64,000 nt of DNA, taken from the NCBI GenBank assembly GCA_021739635.1, contig JAIPBH010000001.1:385106-449105 (forward strand), in the 5' to 3' direction. The position numbers were made by a program, and so were the translations under genes. Below the pieces are notes generated by a model. That model was not told where the DNA came from. It made no database searches and worked only from the letters and a program-made list of their open reading frames with translations. The DNA is from Flavobacteriaceae bacterium. Its GTDB lineage: Bacteria; Bacteroidota; Bacteroidia; Flavobacteriales; Flavobacteriaceae. Each line of letters opens with the position of its first letter. Within the stretch, counting starts at the first letter, position 1. Of the stretch, positions 54,490-64,000 are shown piece by piece.

Positions 54490-56477
54490 TCTATTTTATC
54501 TTGATAGCCTTTTATTTCATCTCTTAGTTTGGCAGCCACAATAAAGTCTAAAGCTTTGGCGGCTTCTTCCATAAGTTTTCGTTTTTCTCTAATTTTCTTT
54601 TCCAATTCAGGTTTGCTTAAATAATTGCTTTCTGGTTCTGCAGCTTTAGCAGCTTCCAATTGATAACTATAGGTACTTACAGAATTTTTAGACAAAGCAT
54701 TATCCAAACTTTTATTTAGTGCCTTTGGAACTAAATGATGTTTTGTGTTATAAGCAATTTGTTTTTCGCGGCGGTAATTGGTTTCATCTATGGTTTTTTG
54801 CATGCTATTGGTAATTTTATCAGCATACATAATGGCTTTGCCGTTTAAGTTTCTGGCAGCTCTTCCAACCGTTTGGGTTAATGACCGTGCTGAACGTAAA
54901 AAACCTTCTTTATCGGCATCTAAAATGGCGACTAATGAAACTTCGGGTAAATCTAAACCTTCACGAAGTAAATTCACGCCAACCAAAACATCAAATAAAC
55001 CTTTACGCAAATCTTGCATAATTTCAACACGCTCTAAGGTATCAACATCACTATGAATGTAACGGCAACGTATTTGAATTCTATCTAAATACTTGGTTAA
55101 TTCTTCGGCCATTCTTTTGGTAAGCGTAGTGACTAAAGTGCGTTCATCTTTTTCAACTCTAAGTTGAATTTCTTCTATTAAATCATCAATTTGATTTAAA
55201 CTTGGTCTTACTTCTATGATTGGATCTAATAAACCTGTTGGACGAATTACTTGTTCTACATAAATACCATCTGTTTTTTTAAGTTCATAATCTGCAGGTG
55301 TGGCGCTTACATAAATGACTTGATTTTGTATGGCTTCAAACTCTTCAAATTTTAAAGGTCGGTTATCCATGGCAGCTGGTAATCTAAAGCCATATTCTAC
55401 TAAATTTTCTTTTCTACTTCTATCGCCTCCATACATGGCGTGTACTTGAGAAATGGTAACATGACTTTCATCTATCACCATTAAATAATCTTCTGGGAAA
55501 TAATCTAATAAACAGAAAGGACGTGTTCCTGGCTGTCTGCCATCTAAATATCTGGAGTAGTTTTCAATACCAGAACAATAGCCTAATTCACGTATCATTT
55601 CTAAATCGAATTCAGTACGTTCTTTAAGTCGTTTTGCTTCTAAATGTTTGCCAATCTCTACAAAATAATTGTGTTGTTTTACTAAATCGTCTTGAATTTC
55701 TTTGATAGCGTTTTGTAACACATCGGGCGATGTAACAAACATATTTGCTGGGTAAATGGTCAGTAAATCGTATTTTTCAATAACCTGATTGGTTTGAATG
55801 TTGAACGATTCCATGTCTTCAATTTCATCACCAAAAAAGTGAATTCTAAAAGCATCATCGGCGTAACTTGGAAAAATATCAACAGTATCACCTTTAATTC
55901 TAAAATTACCATGATTAAATTCGCCTTCGGTACGTGAATACAAACTTTGCACCAGTTGATGCAATAATTTTGTTCTAGAAATGACTTGATTACGCTTTAA
56001 GGTAATCACATTTTTTTGAAATTCAACGGGATTTCCTATACCATAAATACATGAAACAGAAGCTACTACCAATACATCACGACGACCAGAAAGGAGAGAA
56101 GACGTAGCGCTTAGACGCAGCTTCTCAATTTCATCATTAATAGATAAATCTTTTTCTATGTATACACCAGAAACAGGAATATAGGCCTCTGGCTGATAGT
56201 AATCATAATAAGATACAAAATACTCTACAGCATTATCTGGAAAAAATTGTTTAAACTCTGAATATAACTGAGCAGCCAATGTTTTATTATGTGCCAACAC
56301 TAAGGTTGGTTTTTGAATTTTTTCAATAACATTGGCAATAGTAAACGTTTTTCCAGAACCAGTTACACCTAATAGCGTTTGGTATTTTTCGTTAGATTTT
56401 ATACCATGAACAAGCTGCGAGATGGCTTGAGGTTGGTCTCCAGTTGGACTAAATTCTGATTCAATTTTAAATTGCAT
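54474..56477 (-). CDS. uvrB: Excinuclease ABC subunit B
   Basis: DNA damage verification helicase of nucleotide excision repair. 667 residues: Walker A in [17 protein letters not shown] (about 36-52), the beta hairpin [19 protein letters not shown]-box [11 protein letters not shown], helicase motifs [14 protein letters not shown] and [28 protein letters not shown], and the C-terminal UVR motif ([19 protein letters not shown], about 637-655) that binds UvrA or UvrC. All features are normal. The T9SS cluster gene ends 27 bases upstream of its start. Confidence 0.97.
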   Translation of the reverse strand: MQFKIESEFSPTGDQPQAISQLVHGIKSNEKYQTLLGVTGSGKTFTIANVIEKIQKPTLVLAHNKTLAAQLYSEFKQFFPDNAVEYFVSYYDYYQPEAYIPVSGVYIEKDLSINDEIEKLRLSATSSLLSGRRDVLVVASVSCIYGIGNPVEFQKNVITLKRNQVISRTKLLHQLVQSLYSRTEGEFNHGNFRIKGDTVDIFPSYADDAFRIHFFGDEIEDMESFNIQTNQVIEKYDLLTIYPANMFVTSPDVLQNAIKEIQDDLVKQHNYFVEIGKHLEAKRLKERTEFDLEMIRELGYCSGIENYSRYLDGRQPGTRPFCLLDYFPEDYLMVIDESHVTISQVHAMYGGDRSRKENLVEYGFRLPAAMDNRPLKFEEFEAIQNQVIYVSATPADYELKKTDGIYVEQVIRPTGLLDPIIEVRPSLNQIDDLIEEIQLRVEKDERTLVTTLTKRMAEELTKYLDRIQIRCRYIHSDVDTLERVEIMQDLRKGLFDVLVGVNLLREGLDLPEVSLVAILDADKEGFLRSARSLTQTVGRAARNLNGKAIMYADKITNSMQKTIDETNYRREKQIAYNTKHHLVPKALNKSLDNALSKNSVSTYSYQLEAAKAAEPESNYLSKPELEKKIREKRKLMEEAAKALDFIVAAKLRDEIKGYQDKIEKLNS

Positions 56478-56504
56478 TTTGTAAAATTACACAAAATAAA
56501 TGTG

Positions 56505-58826
56505 TTATCGTTTTAAAGAAAAATGGCCTCTATATATTGTTCTATCTGATAAGATTATTACATACCAGTAATCATCACTTGCAAGAAGATTACCATTAAA
56601 AGTACCATTCCAGCCTTCTTCTAAGGGCTGAATTTGTTTGATAAATTTACCGTAACGGTCAAAAATTTTAATATCAATATTAGAATTAAACTGGGCATTT
56701 ACGCCATACGGTTTCCAAGTATCATTATAACCATCGTTATTAGGTGTGAAAAATTTTGGAAAGCCTAACACAGAAATTTTTTGTTGAACAATTCCGCAGC
56801 CATTTTTGTCTAAAACATAAACGGTATGAAACCCAGGTTTTACATTAGTAAATAGATTATTATCATTAAATATGGTGGTATCTAAAGCATATTGATAATC
56901 ACCTTCACCAGAAACCAATACAGAAACCGTATTATTTGAAGTTGCTTGTTTAATATCAATAGATTCTATAGTAGCAGTATTAGACGGATTAACAATGACA
57001 TCTCTACTTAAAGCACATCCATTTGAGTAGGAAACCAACACTGTGTAAGTTCCAGTTTCATTAACCTCAATGCTTGAAGTATTTTTTAAAATAGACGCAT
57101 TATTTAAGAACCATTCATACGTTGGATTATTTCCAAAGGTGTTTAAAAGTCCAGAGTTTATTGAAATGTTTTGTGGATAAGTGTTAAGACAATAGGAAAT
57201 GGTTTCGTCTGGTAAAAGTATGGGAGCATTGTTTACAGATAAATTTATGGATGTAAATAGTTCACAATATATTTCTTGTGCTTTTACATAGATTTGTTGT
57301 GAATAGGCTGTTGTATTTAAATAGGAGTCATTCAATGGATTGGTATTATTAGCAGCATCTTCATAGGTGCTGTAAAACGTAATATTTGCATTTTGAGAGA
57401 CTTCAGGTTTTATTTGATTTCTTAATGCATTCAAATCAAATAATGTAAACCCATCACCATCATCATCACAAGCTACAAAAGAGTTAACTGTTGAACTTGT
57501 ATAGCTAGCTTGAAGTGTTAATGGTTCAACAGCAAAACATCCATATTCGTTTTCAAGTCTTGCAAAAATAACTTGTGTTGGTACTATGTTAATAAAACTA
57601 TTTGGATTATTAATTGGATTTATATTTTGAATGGCTTCATTCTCTGTTAAATAATAATCAATTACAGGTAAAACTGGGAATCCATTCAGCGTAAAAAATT
57701 GGTCTGCCAAACGTAAATCAAAGAAAGTTAATCCATCGGTATCATTGTCACAAGTAACAAGAAATACTTGTGTGGTTTGAAGTTTTTCAGAATATTCAAT
57801 AGTAATATTTCCATAAGCAACACAACCATTGTTTAAGGCAACTTCAACATTGTATATTCCAGCATCTGTAACCGTATAAGTTTCATTAGTTTCCCCAAAA
57901 ATTTCAACATTGTTTTTAAACCATTTGTAGGTATTATTTCCAGGTTGTAAGGCATTGAGTTCTAAACTGTCATTTTCGCAAAGTGGATTGTTTGTAGCTA
58001 TTAATCTGTCGATTCCCAAATCAGTACTTAATTGAAAACTACCAGCTTCTAAAAAAACGGCAGAATCAAACCGGTAATTTTGCTCATCTGCAATGACTAA
58101 TTTAACATGATAGGTTTCATTAGGAACTGTATTTGCAGTAGCAGTTAAAACAGCAGTTTGTCCATTAAAATTTATAGGAGCAGTTGAGTTGTTCCAACTA
58201 CCAAAATAAGTTTCATTTTGAGCACTACATGCGTTTGGAATATTGGGATGAACAGTGGTTACTTTTACAGGTGTTTGGGTATTTGGTATTAGCGCAATAT
58301 TTTCATACTGAGAATCATTTGTATTTCGAATGAGAAAGCCAAATAAATCAGAATATTGGCATGTATTTGAATTATTGATTTGATATTCTTCTGAAGCAAA
58401 AAGGTATCTGAAACTTATTTGTGAAGCAATAGCTTTAAATTCAAATTCAATAATAGTGGCGTTAGTAGTATTATTTTCATTTAAACTATTTTCTAAATCT
58501 AAATCACCAATCCAATTATTTGCATCATCATCACTTAAAGTAGTGTTTGGTCCTTGAACATTGGTTAATTTTCCGGTGCTTAATACAACACCACTTTGAA
58601 AAGGAAAAGTTGAACCATTAGCATCAAAAAAACCAAAACTTTGGTCGGTTCCACCAAAATTACCACCAACCACATTGGTTACAATAACTTCAGAAATACA
58701 ATTGCTGTTAATTAGAATATCTTCAATAAGTTGTTGAGGTGAATAGGTTTGACTATCTACTTGAACGTTTTGTCCAAATGAGATGATACTAATTGAAAAA
58801 AAACAAATAAAAAAAAAGTGCTTCAT
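56505..58826 (-). CDS. Surface protein with choice-of-anchor L domain and T9SS type B sorting domain
   Basis: 773 residues. Signal peptide to about ISFG-QN (18). A choice-of-anchor L domain at about 25-265 (FPFQSGVVLSTGKL, QISFRYLFASEEYQ, AVFLEAGSFQLS), an Ig-like segment (CENDSLELNALQPGNNTYKW), two repeat units of about 95 residues opening with CDNDTDGLTFFDL and CDDDGDGFTLFDL, a second Ig-like unit, and the C-terminal type B sorting domain from about 685 (FFTPNNDGYNDTWKPYG, IFDRYGKFIKQ, GWNGTFNGNLLASDDYWY, RGHFSLKR). Such proteins are attached outside the cell after T9SS export. Adhesion is inferred. Confidence 0.92.
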   Translation of the reverse strand: MKHFFFICFFSISIISFGQNVQVDSQTYSPQQLIEDILINSNCISEVIVTNVVGGNFGGTDQSFGFFDANGSTFPFQSGVVLSTGKLTNVQGPNTTLSDDDANNWIGDLDLENSLNENNTTNATIIEFEFKAIASQISFRYLFASEEYQINNSNTCQYSDLFGFLIRNTNDSQYENIALIPNTQTPVKVTTVHPNIPNACSAQNETYFGSWNNSTAPINFNGQTAVLTATANTVPNETYHVKLVIADEQNYRFDSAVFLEAGSFQLSTDLGIDRLIATNNPLCENDSLELNALQPGNNTYKWFKNNVEIFGETNETYTVTDAGIYNVEVALNNGCVAYGNITIEYSEKLQTTQVFLVTCDNDTDGLTFFDLRLADQFFTLNGFPVLPVIDYYLTENEAIQNINPINNPNSFINIVPTQVIFARLENEYGCFAVEPLTLQASYTSSTVNSFVACDDDGDGFTLFDLNALRNQIKPEVSQNANITFYSTYEDAANNTNPLNDSYLNTTAYSQQIYVKAQEIYCELFTSINLSVNNAPILLPDETISYCLNTYPQNISINSGLLNTFGNNPTYEWFLNNASILKNTSSIEVNETGTYTVLVSYSNGCALSRDVIVNPSNTATIESIDIKQATSNNTVSVLVSGEGDYQYALDTTIFNDNNLFTNVKPGFHTVYVLDKNGCGIVQQKISVLGFPKFFTPNNDGYNDTWKPYGVNAQFNSNIDIKIFDRYGKFIKQIQPLEEGWNGTFNGNLLASDDYWYVIILSDRTIYRGHFSLKR

Positions 58827-58845
58827 TAATTTATAATCAGGAATA

Positions 58846-58853
58846 CAAAGATA
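58846..58853 (-). promoter_or_regulatory. -7 box (TATCTTTG) of the 773-residue surface protein gene
   Basis: A full TAnnTTTG match on the - strand, 20 bases upstream of the ATG at 58826, in the 54-base gap after the larger paralogue. It allows separate transcription. Confidence 0.55.
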
Positions 58854-58880
58854 ACCACTTGCTTTGAATGAATCATTTTT

Positions 58881-61800
58881 TTAACGCTTCAAAGCAAAAT
58901 GTCCTCTTACATCAAAGTCAATTCCATCTTTTTTAACTTTAGCTACAAACCAATAATCATCTGATGGCATGTTTACACCTCTATAAGTTCCGTCCCAACC
59001 TATAGAAGTTGAAAGTAGTGTTTTTAGTAGTTTTCCATGTCTGTCATAAATATATACAACTGTTCCAGGAAGTTGTTCAATACCCACTATTTGCCAAGTA
59101 TCAAAATATCCGTCGTTATTTGGTGTTACAAATTTTGGTACATCAATTACAACGACTTCTTTTGAAACATCTTCACATCCGTTTAAATCTCTTATTGTAA
59201 CTGTGTGCAAACCAAAGGTTACGTTTTCAAAAACATTTGATATTTGAGGTTCACCATTGTCCAAAATATAAACATAAGAGCCAATACCACTTACATCAAC
59301 GGTTATGCTATTTGGATCAGCAAAATCTACTGTTGTTGTGAAATTTATTGTTGCTTCTTCAGATTCAATCACTGAAAAAGATTTAGTGACTTCGCAATTA
59401 TAAGGAGTTGTGATGGTTACCCAATAGTCTCCTAAATCTTCTGGCATAAGTTGTATTTCATTTGTTGTTTCACCAGTAGACCATAAGTAAATATCACCAA
59501 CATTACCGGTTTCGGCATTAATAATTAATGGTAAATTATTGATACATAAAGGAACAATATCTCCAATATTTATAACTGGCAATGGATGCACTGTGGTGCT
59601 AAATGAAGTTGTATCAAAGCAACCTGTTACAATGTTTTCCATTCTTGCAAAAATAACTTCGCCATCAAATGATGAATGCGAGTTGTTAAATGCATTTTCT
59701 TTATTTTGAGCATCTTGCAAATTGGAATAGTAGGTTACAGAAAAATCAGCAGGATTTTCAGCTCCTATAATTGTGCTTTTTTGTTGTGATAAATCAAAAG
59801 AGAAGAAGCCATCATAATCATCATCACAACTTTCTAAATTTGAAGGTTGAAAAGCTGTTGGATTAGGATTAATTTGTAAATTAAACGAAGGTATAATTAT
59901 ACAACCAGTATTTGGGTCTTCTATTCTAATATAAAATGTGTTAAAACTAGACGTATAATTAAATATATTAGATAGTTGATTTTGATTGTTTTCTGCGTCT
60001 AAGGAATTAATATGATAGCTTAAATTTACATCATTAGGATTATTGATTATCATATTATTTACTTGAGATAAATCGAAAGTATTTGTATCATTATCACAAA
60101 TTTGTATAGTTCCAATAAAATTAGTAGGTGGTGGTGTATTTACAATTAATTCTAACGGAATAACAATATAACAACCTGTTAAGGTGTTTGTAACTTTTAT
60201 AAATACGGTTTGTGGATTTGATGAGTTTGTGAAATTACTTGGGTCTATAATTTGTTTGGATAGATCTTCAACATCTTGTTGGTTTTCAAAATAAGATATT
60301 TCTAAATTAGTGGTAACTCTATCTAAAAGTTGAAAATCTGCATCATTTAAATTAAAAGTTGTGCTACTATCATAATCTGCATCGCATTGAATAAATGGGC
60401 TTGCTTCGGTAACATCTGGAGCAGCAATAATATTGATTCCCAACTCCTCAATAACATAGCAAATAGAATTGCTTTCTTGAATTCTTACATAAATGGTTTG
60501 TGGGTTTGTAGCATTGGTATATTGCAATGGTAATGGGCTGGTATTATTTTCAGCATTTTGAAAGTTTAGATAAAATGTAATGTTTAAATTATTGCTTGAT
60601 CCTTGAGAAATCTCTGAAATTTTTTCATTTAAATCAAACAAATTTTTTCCATCATTACTTAAATCATCACAAACTAAATAATCGTTAAAACTAGTATTGT
60701 ACACTGGATTTTGAGACACTTCAATAGTAAAAGATGTATCGCCAAAACAACTTGGGTCTATAGTGTTTTCAACTCTTACATAAATGATTTGCGGACTAGA
60801 GGTGTTTTGGTATATGGTGTTTTTATCTATTGGAATAGTGTAGTTTGCATCTTCAAAATAAAATACTTCTTTTCCAGCTTGCCCATTTAAAATTTCATTG
60901 TCTTTCTCTGATAATAAAAATAGTGCTCTGTTATCACCATCATCTTCGCAAATTTCAAAATTAGTGATGGTTTGAAATAAGGGTTGTGTGCTTACAATAA
61001 CATTTATGGTAGCAATATTGAAGCAGGTAGATAGGGTGTTTTCAACCCTTGCAAAAATGTTTTGAGTGTTTGAATTGTAATTTGCAGGATTTGAAATAAC
61101 ATTAGTATTAGTTTCTGCGTCAGCTAAACTGTTAAAGAAGTTTATGGTTAAACCACTGGTATTGGTTACTATTTCTGGAATTTTACTTTCAAGATCAATT
61201 ATTGAAAAACCATCTTGGTCGTTATCGCAAATGATAAAACCAGTTGGTTGTGTTACTGCAGGAGCCGGAATGATGGTAATATCAAAGCTATTCTCGGTAT
61301 GGCAGCCAGAGTCAATATTTTCAATTCTAGCAAAAAAAGTTTGTGTTCCTGTCACTGAATAAAAAGGCGGTAATTCATTGATGTTGTCCACAGCATCCTG
61401 CATTGTTTGGAAATAGGTGACTTGAAAATTAGAATTTCCGCTATTGATGATAGCATCTAAAGAATGTAAGTCAACATTAACAATACCATCCTCGTCACTA
61501 TCACAATATTCAATTGGAGACACCTGATTAAACAATAAGATAGGATTTACTAATAATTGAATTTCGGCTTGTTCGCTACAACCACTAGCGGTATCTACAA
61601 TATTAATATATAAGGTTTGCGGACTGGTTGCAGAATATGCAATTGTTTCATCAAGAGGATTGGTATTATTGTCCAAATCTGTTTCGGTCTCATAAAACGT
61701 TACATCTATATTAGGCAATTCATTGGCAATAAAATCAGAAATGACGTTCAAATAAAAGTCTCCAATGCCATCATTAGTAGCATCATCACATAAAGCAAAA

Positions 61801-63755
61801 TCGCCAATTTCTGTACCCGTTAACAATAAATTAGTATGAATTTCTATGGGAACTATGGTTGGACAGCCAGTAGTATTATCTGTAACTCTTATAAAAACCG
61901 TTTGAACTTCAAGATCGATATTTTGATAATTGGTTTCATTTGCAATGGGATTGGTTCCGTTTTCAGCATCTTCATAAGTTTCATGAAATGAGGTAGTAAC
62001 TCCTGTTAAGCCTTGAAGAATATCTGAAATCACATTAGTTAAATCAAAACTAGCAAAACCATCATGATCAAGATCGCAAGCATCAATAAACTGTGTATCG
62101 GTATTAACAATAGGGCTGTTTACAATATCGACAGTAAGGGTTGTTGTATTTACACAACCAGTCTGAGCGTTGATAACCCTAACGTAAAATAATTGCGAAT
62201 TTGGCGAACTTACGTTTACAAAAGGAAAAACAATAGGGTTGTTTCCCAATTCAGCATCGGCTTGTGTGAAATGATAAGACACTATGAGATTGGAGTCTCC
62301 TTGTGTTATTTCATCATCCTTTTCTGTAGGGTTTATGTCTGTTATTCCGTTAGGCGTGGCATCATTATCACAAACCTGTAAGTTGGTAGGCGTGGTAATA
62401 TTGGGTAACGGATTTACAATTAAGTTAAAAGGAGCATATGAAAAACAACCTGTGTCTAAATTTTCAACGGTGACGTAAATTTCTTGCGGATTGCTTGCAT
62501 TGGGGATAGGTATTGTAATGTCATTTATGGCACTTCTAGCGTCTGATTCAGATAAATGAAAAGATAAATTATAATTTCCAGTAGGTAAAATGCCAAGTAT
62601 TTCAGGAATTTTTGTTTGTAGGTCAAAAAGTTCAATGCCATCAGCACTATTGTCATCGCATAATTCAAAATCTGGAATTGGGTTTACAATGGGTTCAGAG
62701 TTTAAGGTTACTTGAATGGTATCTTCTAATAAACAATTGTTGCTATTTAAAGGCACTGAAACTTCAACTTTATACGTGCCATCTTGAGTAGCATTTAAAG
62801 TTGAATTTGTTTCTCCAACAATTAAATTATTATTCAAAAACCATTCGTAAGTAGCTAGTGGATTGTTAATATCAGCATTTAATTGAGCTGAATTTAAACA
62901 GGTTACAATATCATCACCTAATTCTAAATTATCAAAACTAATGGCTTCAATAAAAACAGCCGAATCATAATTTAAATCAAGATAATCTGCAATAATAAGT
63001 TTTATATGATATTGTGTATATGGTGTAATGGTTGCACTGGCAGATAACGGAACTGTTCTACCATTATAGTTAGTATCGCCAATATTATACCCATCAAAAT
63101 ATTGTGCGTTTTGAGCAGGACAAACTCCAAAAATCTCTTCATGAATGGTATTGGTATTTACAGGTATACCAGTTCCTGGAACTAAGGCTATATTAGTATA
63201 GGGTAAAGGGCTGCTACTTTCTTTGATTAGAAACACAAAACCATCAGAAAATTGACAAGGATTGATGCCAAAATATTCTTCAGAAGCTAATAAATAATTA
63301 AATTGAACTTGATTGGTGGCTGATATTAAATCAAACTCAATTGACGTGGCATTAAGGGTATTGGTAATACCTAAAGCTGTTTCAAGATCTGGATCTGTTC
63401 CCCATATTGTTGATCCTTCACTTAAAGTTGGTGTTGTTTGAGTATTGCCACCAGATACGGCATTACCAGTTGTAAGCATCACACCATCTTGAAAAGGAAA
63501 GTTTGAGTTGCCTCTGTTAAAATAAGCATAACTTGAAAACCCAAAAGAGTTACCATTAACTGAAGAAGTTATATTTGAAATTTCAACACAACCTTCTATT
63601 AAGTTGTTTTCAATAAGCTGATTTAAAGGAATGGAACTATCAACTGATATTTTTTGTTGAGAAAACATAAAACTACTGCTACAAAAAAATAGTACCAATA
63701 AGGCATAATTTTGTAGGTATCTTTTCACTTTGCTTAATTGGGGTAAAAACAGCAT
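58881..63755 (-). CDS. Giant surface protein: choice-of-anchor L, eleven repeats and T9SS type B sorting domain
   Basis: 1624 residues. A hydrophobic signal segment (LLVLFFCSSSFMFSQ, about 19-33) is followed by a choice-of-anchor L domain (about 40-275: FPFQDGVMLTTGNAV, FNYLLASEEYF, AVFIEAISF) and an Ig-like unit. Eleven repeats of about 95 residues follow, most opening with a cysteine and DxDxDG-like loop (CDLDHDGFASFDL, CDSDEDGIVNVDL, CDNDQDGFSIIDL, CDDDYDGFFSFDL) and ending with a TGC-type cysteine and a Pro-rich hinge. The end is a type B sorting domain (FVTPNNDGYFDTWQI, IYDRHGKLLK, GWDGTYRGVNMPSDDYWF, GHFALKR). Probably a long stalk-like adhesin; the ligand is unknown. Confidence 0.92.
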   Translation of the reverse strand: MLFLPQLSKVKRYLQNYALLVLFFCSSSFMFSQQKISVDSSIPLNQLIENNLIEGCVEISNITSSVNGNSFGFSSYAYFNRGNSNFPFQDGVMLTTGNAVSGGNTQTTPTLSEGSTIWGTDPDLETALGITNTLNATSIEFDLISATNQVQFNYLLASEEYFGINPCQFSDGFVFLIKESSSPLPYTNIALVPGTGIPVNTNTIHEEIFGVCPAQNAQYFDGYNIGDTNYNGRTVPLSASATITPYTQYHIKLIIADYLDLNYDSAVFIEAISFDNLELGDDIVTCLNSAQLNADINNPLATYEWFLNNNLIVGETNSTLNATQDGTYKVEVSVPLNSNNCLLEDTIQVTLNSEPIVNPIPDFELCDDNSADGIELFDLQTKIPEILGILPTGNYNLSFHLSESDARSAINDITIPIPNASNPQEIYVTVENLDTGCFSYAPFNLIVNPLPNITTPTNLQVCDNDATPNGITDINPTEKDDEITQGDSNLIVSYHFTQADAELGNNPIVFPFVNVSSPNSQLFYVRVINAQTGCVNTTTLTVDIVNSPIVNTDTQFIDACDLDHDGFASFDLTNVISDILQGLTGVTTSFHETYEDAENGTNPIANETNYQNIDLEVQTVFIRVTDNTTGCPTIVPIEIHTNLLLTGTEIGDFALCDDATNDGIGDFYLNVISDFIANELPNIDVTFYETETDLDNNTNPLDETIAYSATSPQTLYINIVDTASGCSEQAEIQLLVNPILLFNQVSPIEYCDSDEDGIVNVDLHSLDAIINSGNSNFQVTYFQTMQDAVDNINELPPFYSVTGTQTFFARIENIDSGCHTENSFDITIIPAPAVTQPTGFIICDNDQDGFSIIDLESKIPEIVTNTSGLTINFFNSLADAETNTNVISNPANYNSNTQNIFARVENTLSTCFNIATINVIVSTQPLFQTITNFEICEDDGDNRALFLLSEKDNEILNGQAGKEVFYFEDANYTIPIDKNTIYQNTSSPQIIYVRVENTIDPSCFGDTSFTIEVSQNPVYNTSFNDYLVCDDLSNDGKNLFDLNEKISEISQGSSNNLNITFYLNFQNAENNTSPLPLQYTNATNPQTIYVRIQESNSICYVIEELGINIIAAPDVTEASPFIQCDADYDSSTTFNLNDADFQLLDRVTTNLEISYFENQQDVEDLSKQIIDPSNFTNSSNPQTVFIKVTNTLTGCYIVIPLELIVNTPPPTNFIGTIQICDNDTNTFDLSQVNNMIINNPNDVNLSYHINSLDAENNQNQLSNIFNYTSSFNTFYIRIEDPNTGCIIIPSFNLQINPNPTAFQPSNLESCDDDYDGFFSFDLSQQKSTIIGAENPADFSVTYYSNLQDAQNKENAFNNSHSSFDGEVIFARMENIVTGCFDTTSFSTTVHPLPVINIGDIVPLCINNLPLIINAETGNVGDIYLWSTGETTNEIQLMPEDLGDYWVTITTPYNCEVTKSFSVIESEEATINFTTTVDFADPNSITVDVSGIGSYVYILDNGEPQISNVFENVTFGLHTVTIRDLNGCEDVSKEVVVIDVPKFVTPNNDGYFDTWQIVGIEQLPGTVVYIYDRHGKLLKTLLSTSIGWDGTYRGVNMPSDDYWFVAKVKKDGIDFDVRGHFALKR
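59600..62700 (-). repeat. Tandem coding repeats of about 285 bp
   Basis: Eleven units of about 95 residues in the 1624-residue protein, divergent in sequence but with shared landmarks: an N-terminal CD(D/N)xDG loop, FDL, a TYF or SFH strand, DAxNxTNPI, a QTIYVRV strand and a C-terminal GC. Boundaries are approximate. Confidence 0.75.
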
Positions 63756-63777
63756 TGTTTTATGATTATTTCAAGAC

Positions 63778-63810
63778 GAAAAGTAGATAATATTTAGTTT
63801 AAATACAAAA
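63778..63810 (-). promoter_or_regulatory. Probable promoter of the giant surface protein gene
   Basis: On the - strand: TTTTG (63806-63810) as -33 box, a 20-base spacer and TACTTTTC (63778-63785), one mismatch from the -7 consensus, ending 22 bases before the ATG. Confidence 0.5.
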
Positions 63811-63857
63811 CAAAACAGACTAAACACGCTTTTGTTAGTTTTTTGGTCGTTATTTTT

Positions 63858-64000
63858 TTACTTTTTTAAAGTAAAATGACTTTTAAAGATTCTACCATCT
63901 TGTAATGTTACAGAAAACCAATAGTCATCAGTAGGAAGTATTTTACCATTAAAAGTACCATCCCAGCCTTTTTCTGAAGGATTTAATTGTTTTATAAGTT
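63858..64000 (-). CDS. C-terminus of a third T9SS type B surface protein (partial)
   Basis: The last 47 residues of a gene whose start is beyond the window. LIKQLNPSEKGWDGTFNGK, ILPTDDYWFSVTLQDG and KSHFTLKK followed by TAA at 63860-63858 match the end of the type B sorting domain of the two downstream genes. It shows the cluster has at least three paralogues in tandem. Confidence 0.88.
   Translation of the reverse strand, partial: LIKQLNPSEKGWDGTFNGKILPTDDYWFSVTLQDGRIFKSHFTLKK

Overview
The window is AT-rich chromosomal DNA from a member of the Bacteroidota, most probably a marine-type Flavobacteriaceae. The signs are bacillithiol synthesis (BshC), type IX secretion cargo with both type A and type B C-terminal sorting domains, Bacteroidota -7 promoter boxes (TAnnTTTG) upstream of many genes with almost no Shine-Dalgarno sequences, DUF6090 and DUF2911 proteins, and lipoproteins with an acidic stretch after the lipobox cysteine. 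No rRNA, tRNA, IS element, prophage or CRISPR array was seen.

Layout. 1-19.6 kb is mostly + strand housekeeping: bshC (cut by the window edge), a PLP decarboxylase, guaA, a LysM/periplasmic-binding fusion protein, a putative zinc protease, a DUF3820 protein, pyrG, yidC, a MORN-type protein, then a fasciclin lipoprotein (-), mnmA, a secreted subtilase, a nitronate monooxygenase/FabK-like enzyme, a MATE exporter, a small acidic protein and a PAP2 phosphatase. 19.6-23.4 kb (-) holds a diacylglycerol kinase and an LtaS-like sulfatase-fold transferase in one operon, a decayed remnant of meaB, and a DUF2911 protein. 23.5-35.6 kb (+) has an ECF sigma factor with a probable anti-sigma factor and a repeat-rich exported protein, grpE-dnaJ, a tight five-gene operon (ABC exporter ATPase and permease, MscS channel, sigma-54-type response regulator without a DNA-binding domain, PPK2 kinase), then an M28 peptidase and a DinB-like protein.

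35.6-50.5 kb is a long co-directional run on the - strand and is the most accessory part. In transcription order it has a TPR histidine kinase and a LytTR regulator, two exported proteins of unknown function, an exported SnoaL-like lipoprotein, an SDR reductase, two more SnoaL/DUF4440-type exported proteins, an O-acetylation module (two SGNH-like proteins and an MBOAT), a DUF418 membrane protein and three tandem DUF6090 paralogues, the last of which is frameshifted at a run of eight As. 50.7-56.5 kb returns to housekeeping: a lysA-type decarboxylase divergent from sucC, a DUF1456 protein, a TerB-like protein and uvrB. 56.5-64 kb (-) encodes three successive type IX secreted adhesin-like proteins, one of 1624 residues; the third is only partly inside the window.

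Several starts were moved from an in-frame upstream TTG or GTG to the ATG. In lysA and the DUF1456 gene the apparent TTG start lies inside the TTTG of a predicted -7 promoter box, so it cannot be the real start if that promoter is used.
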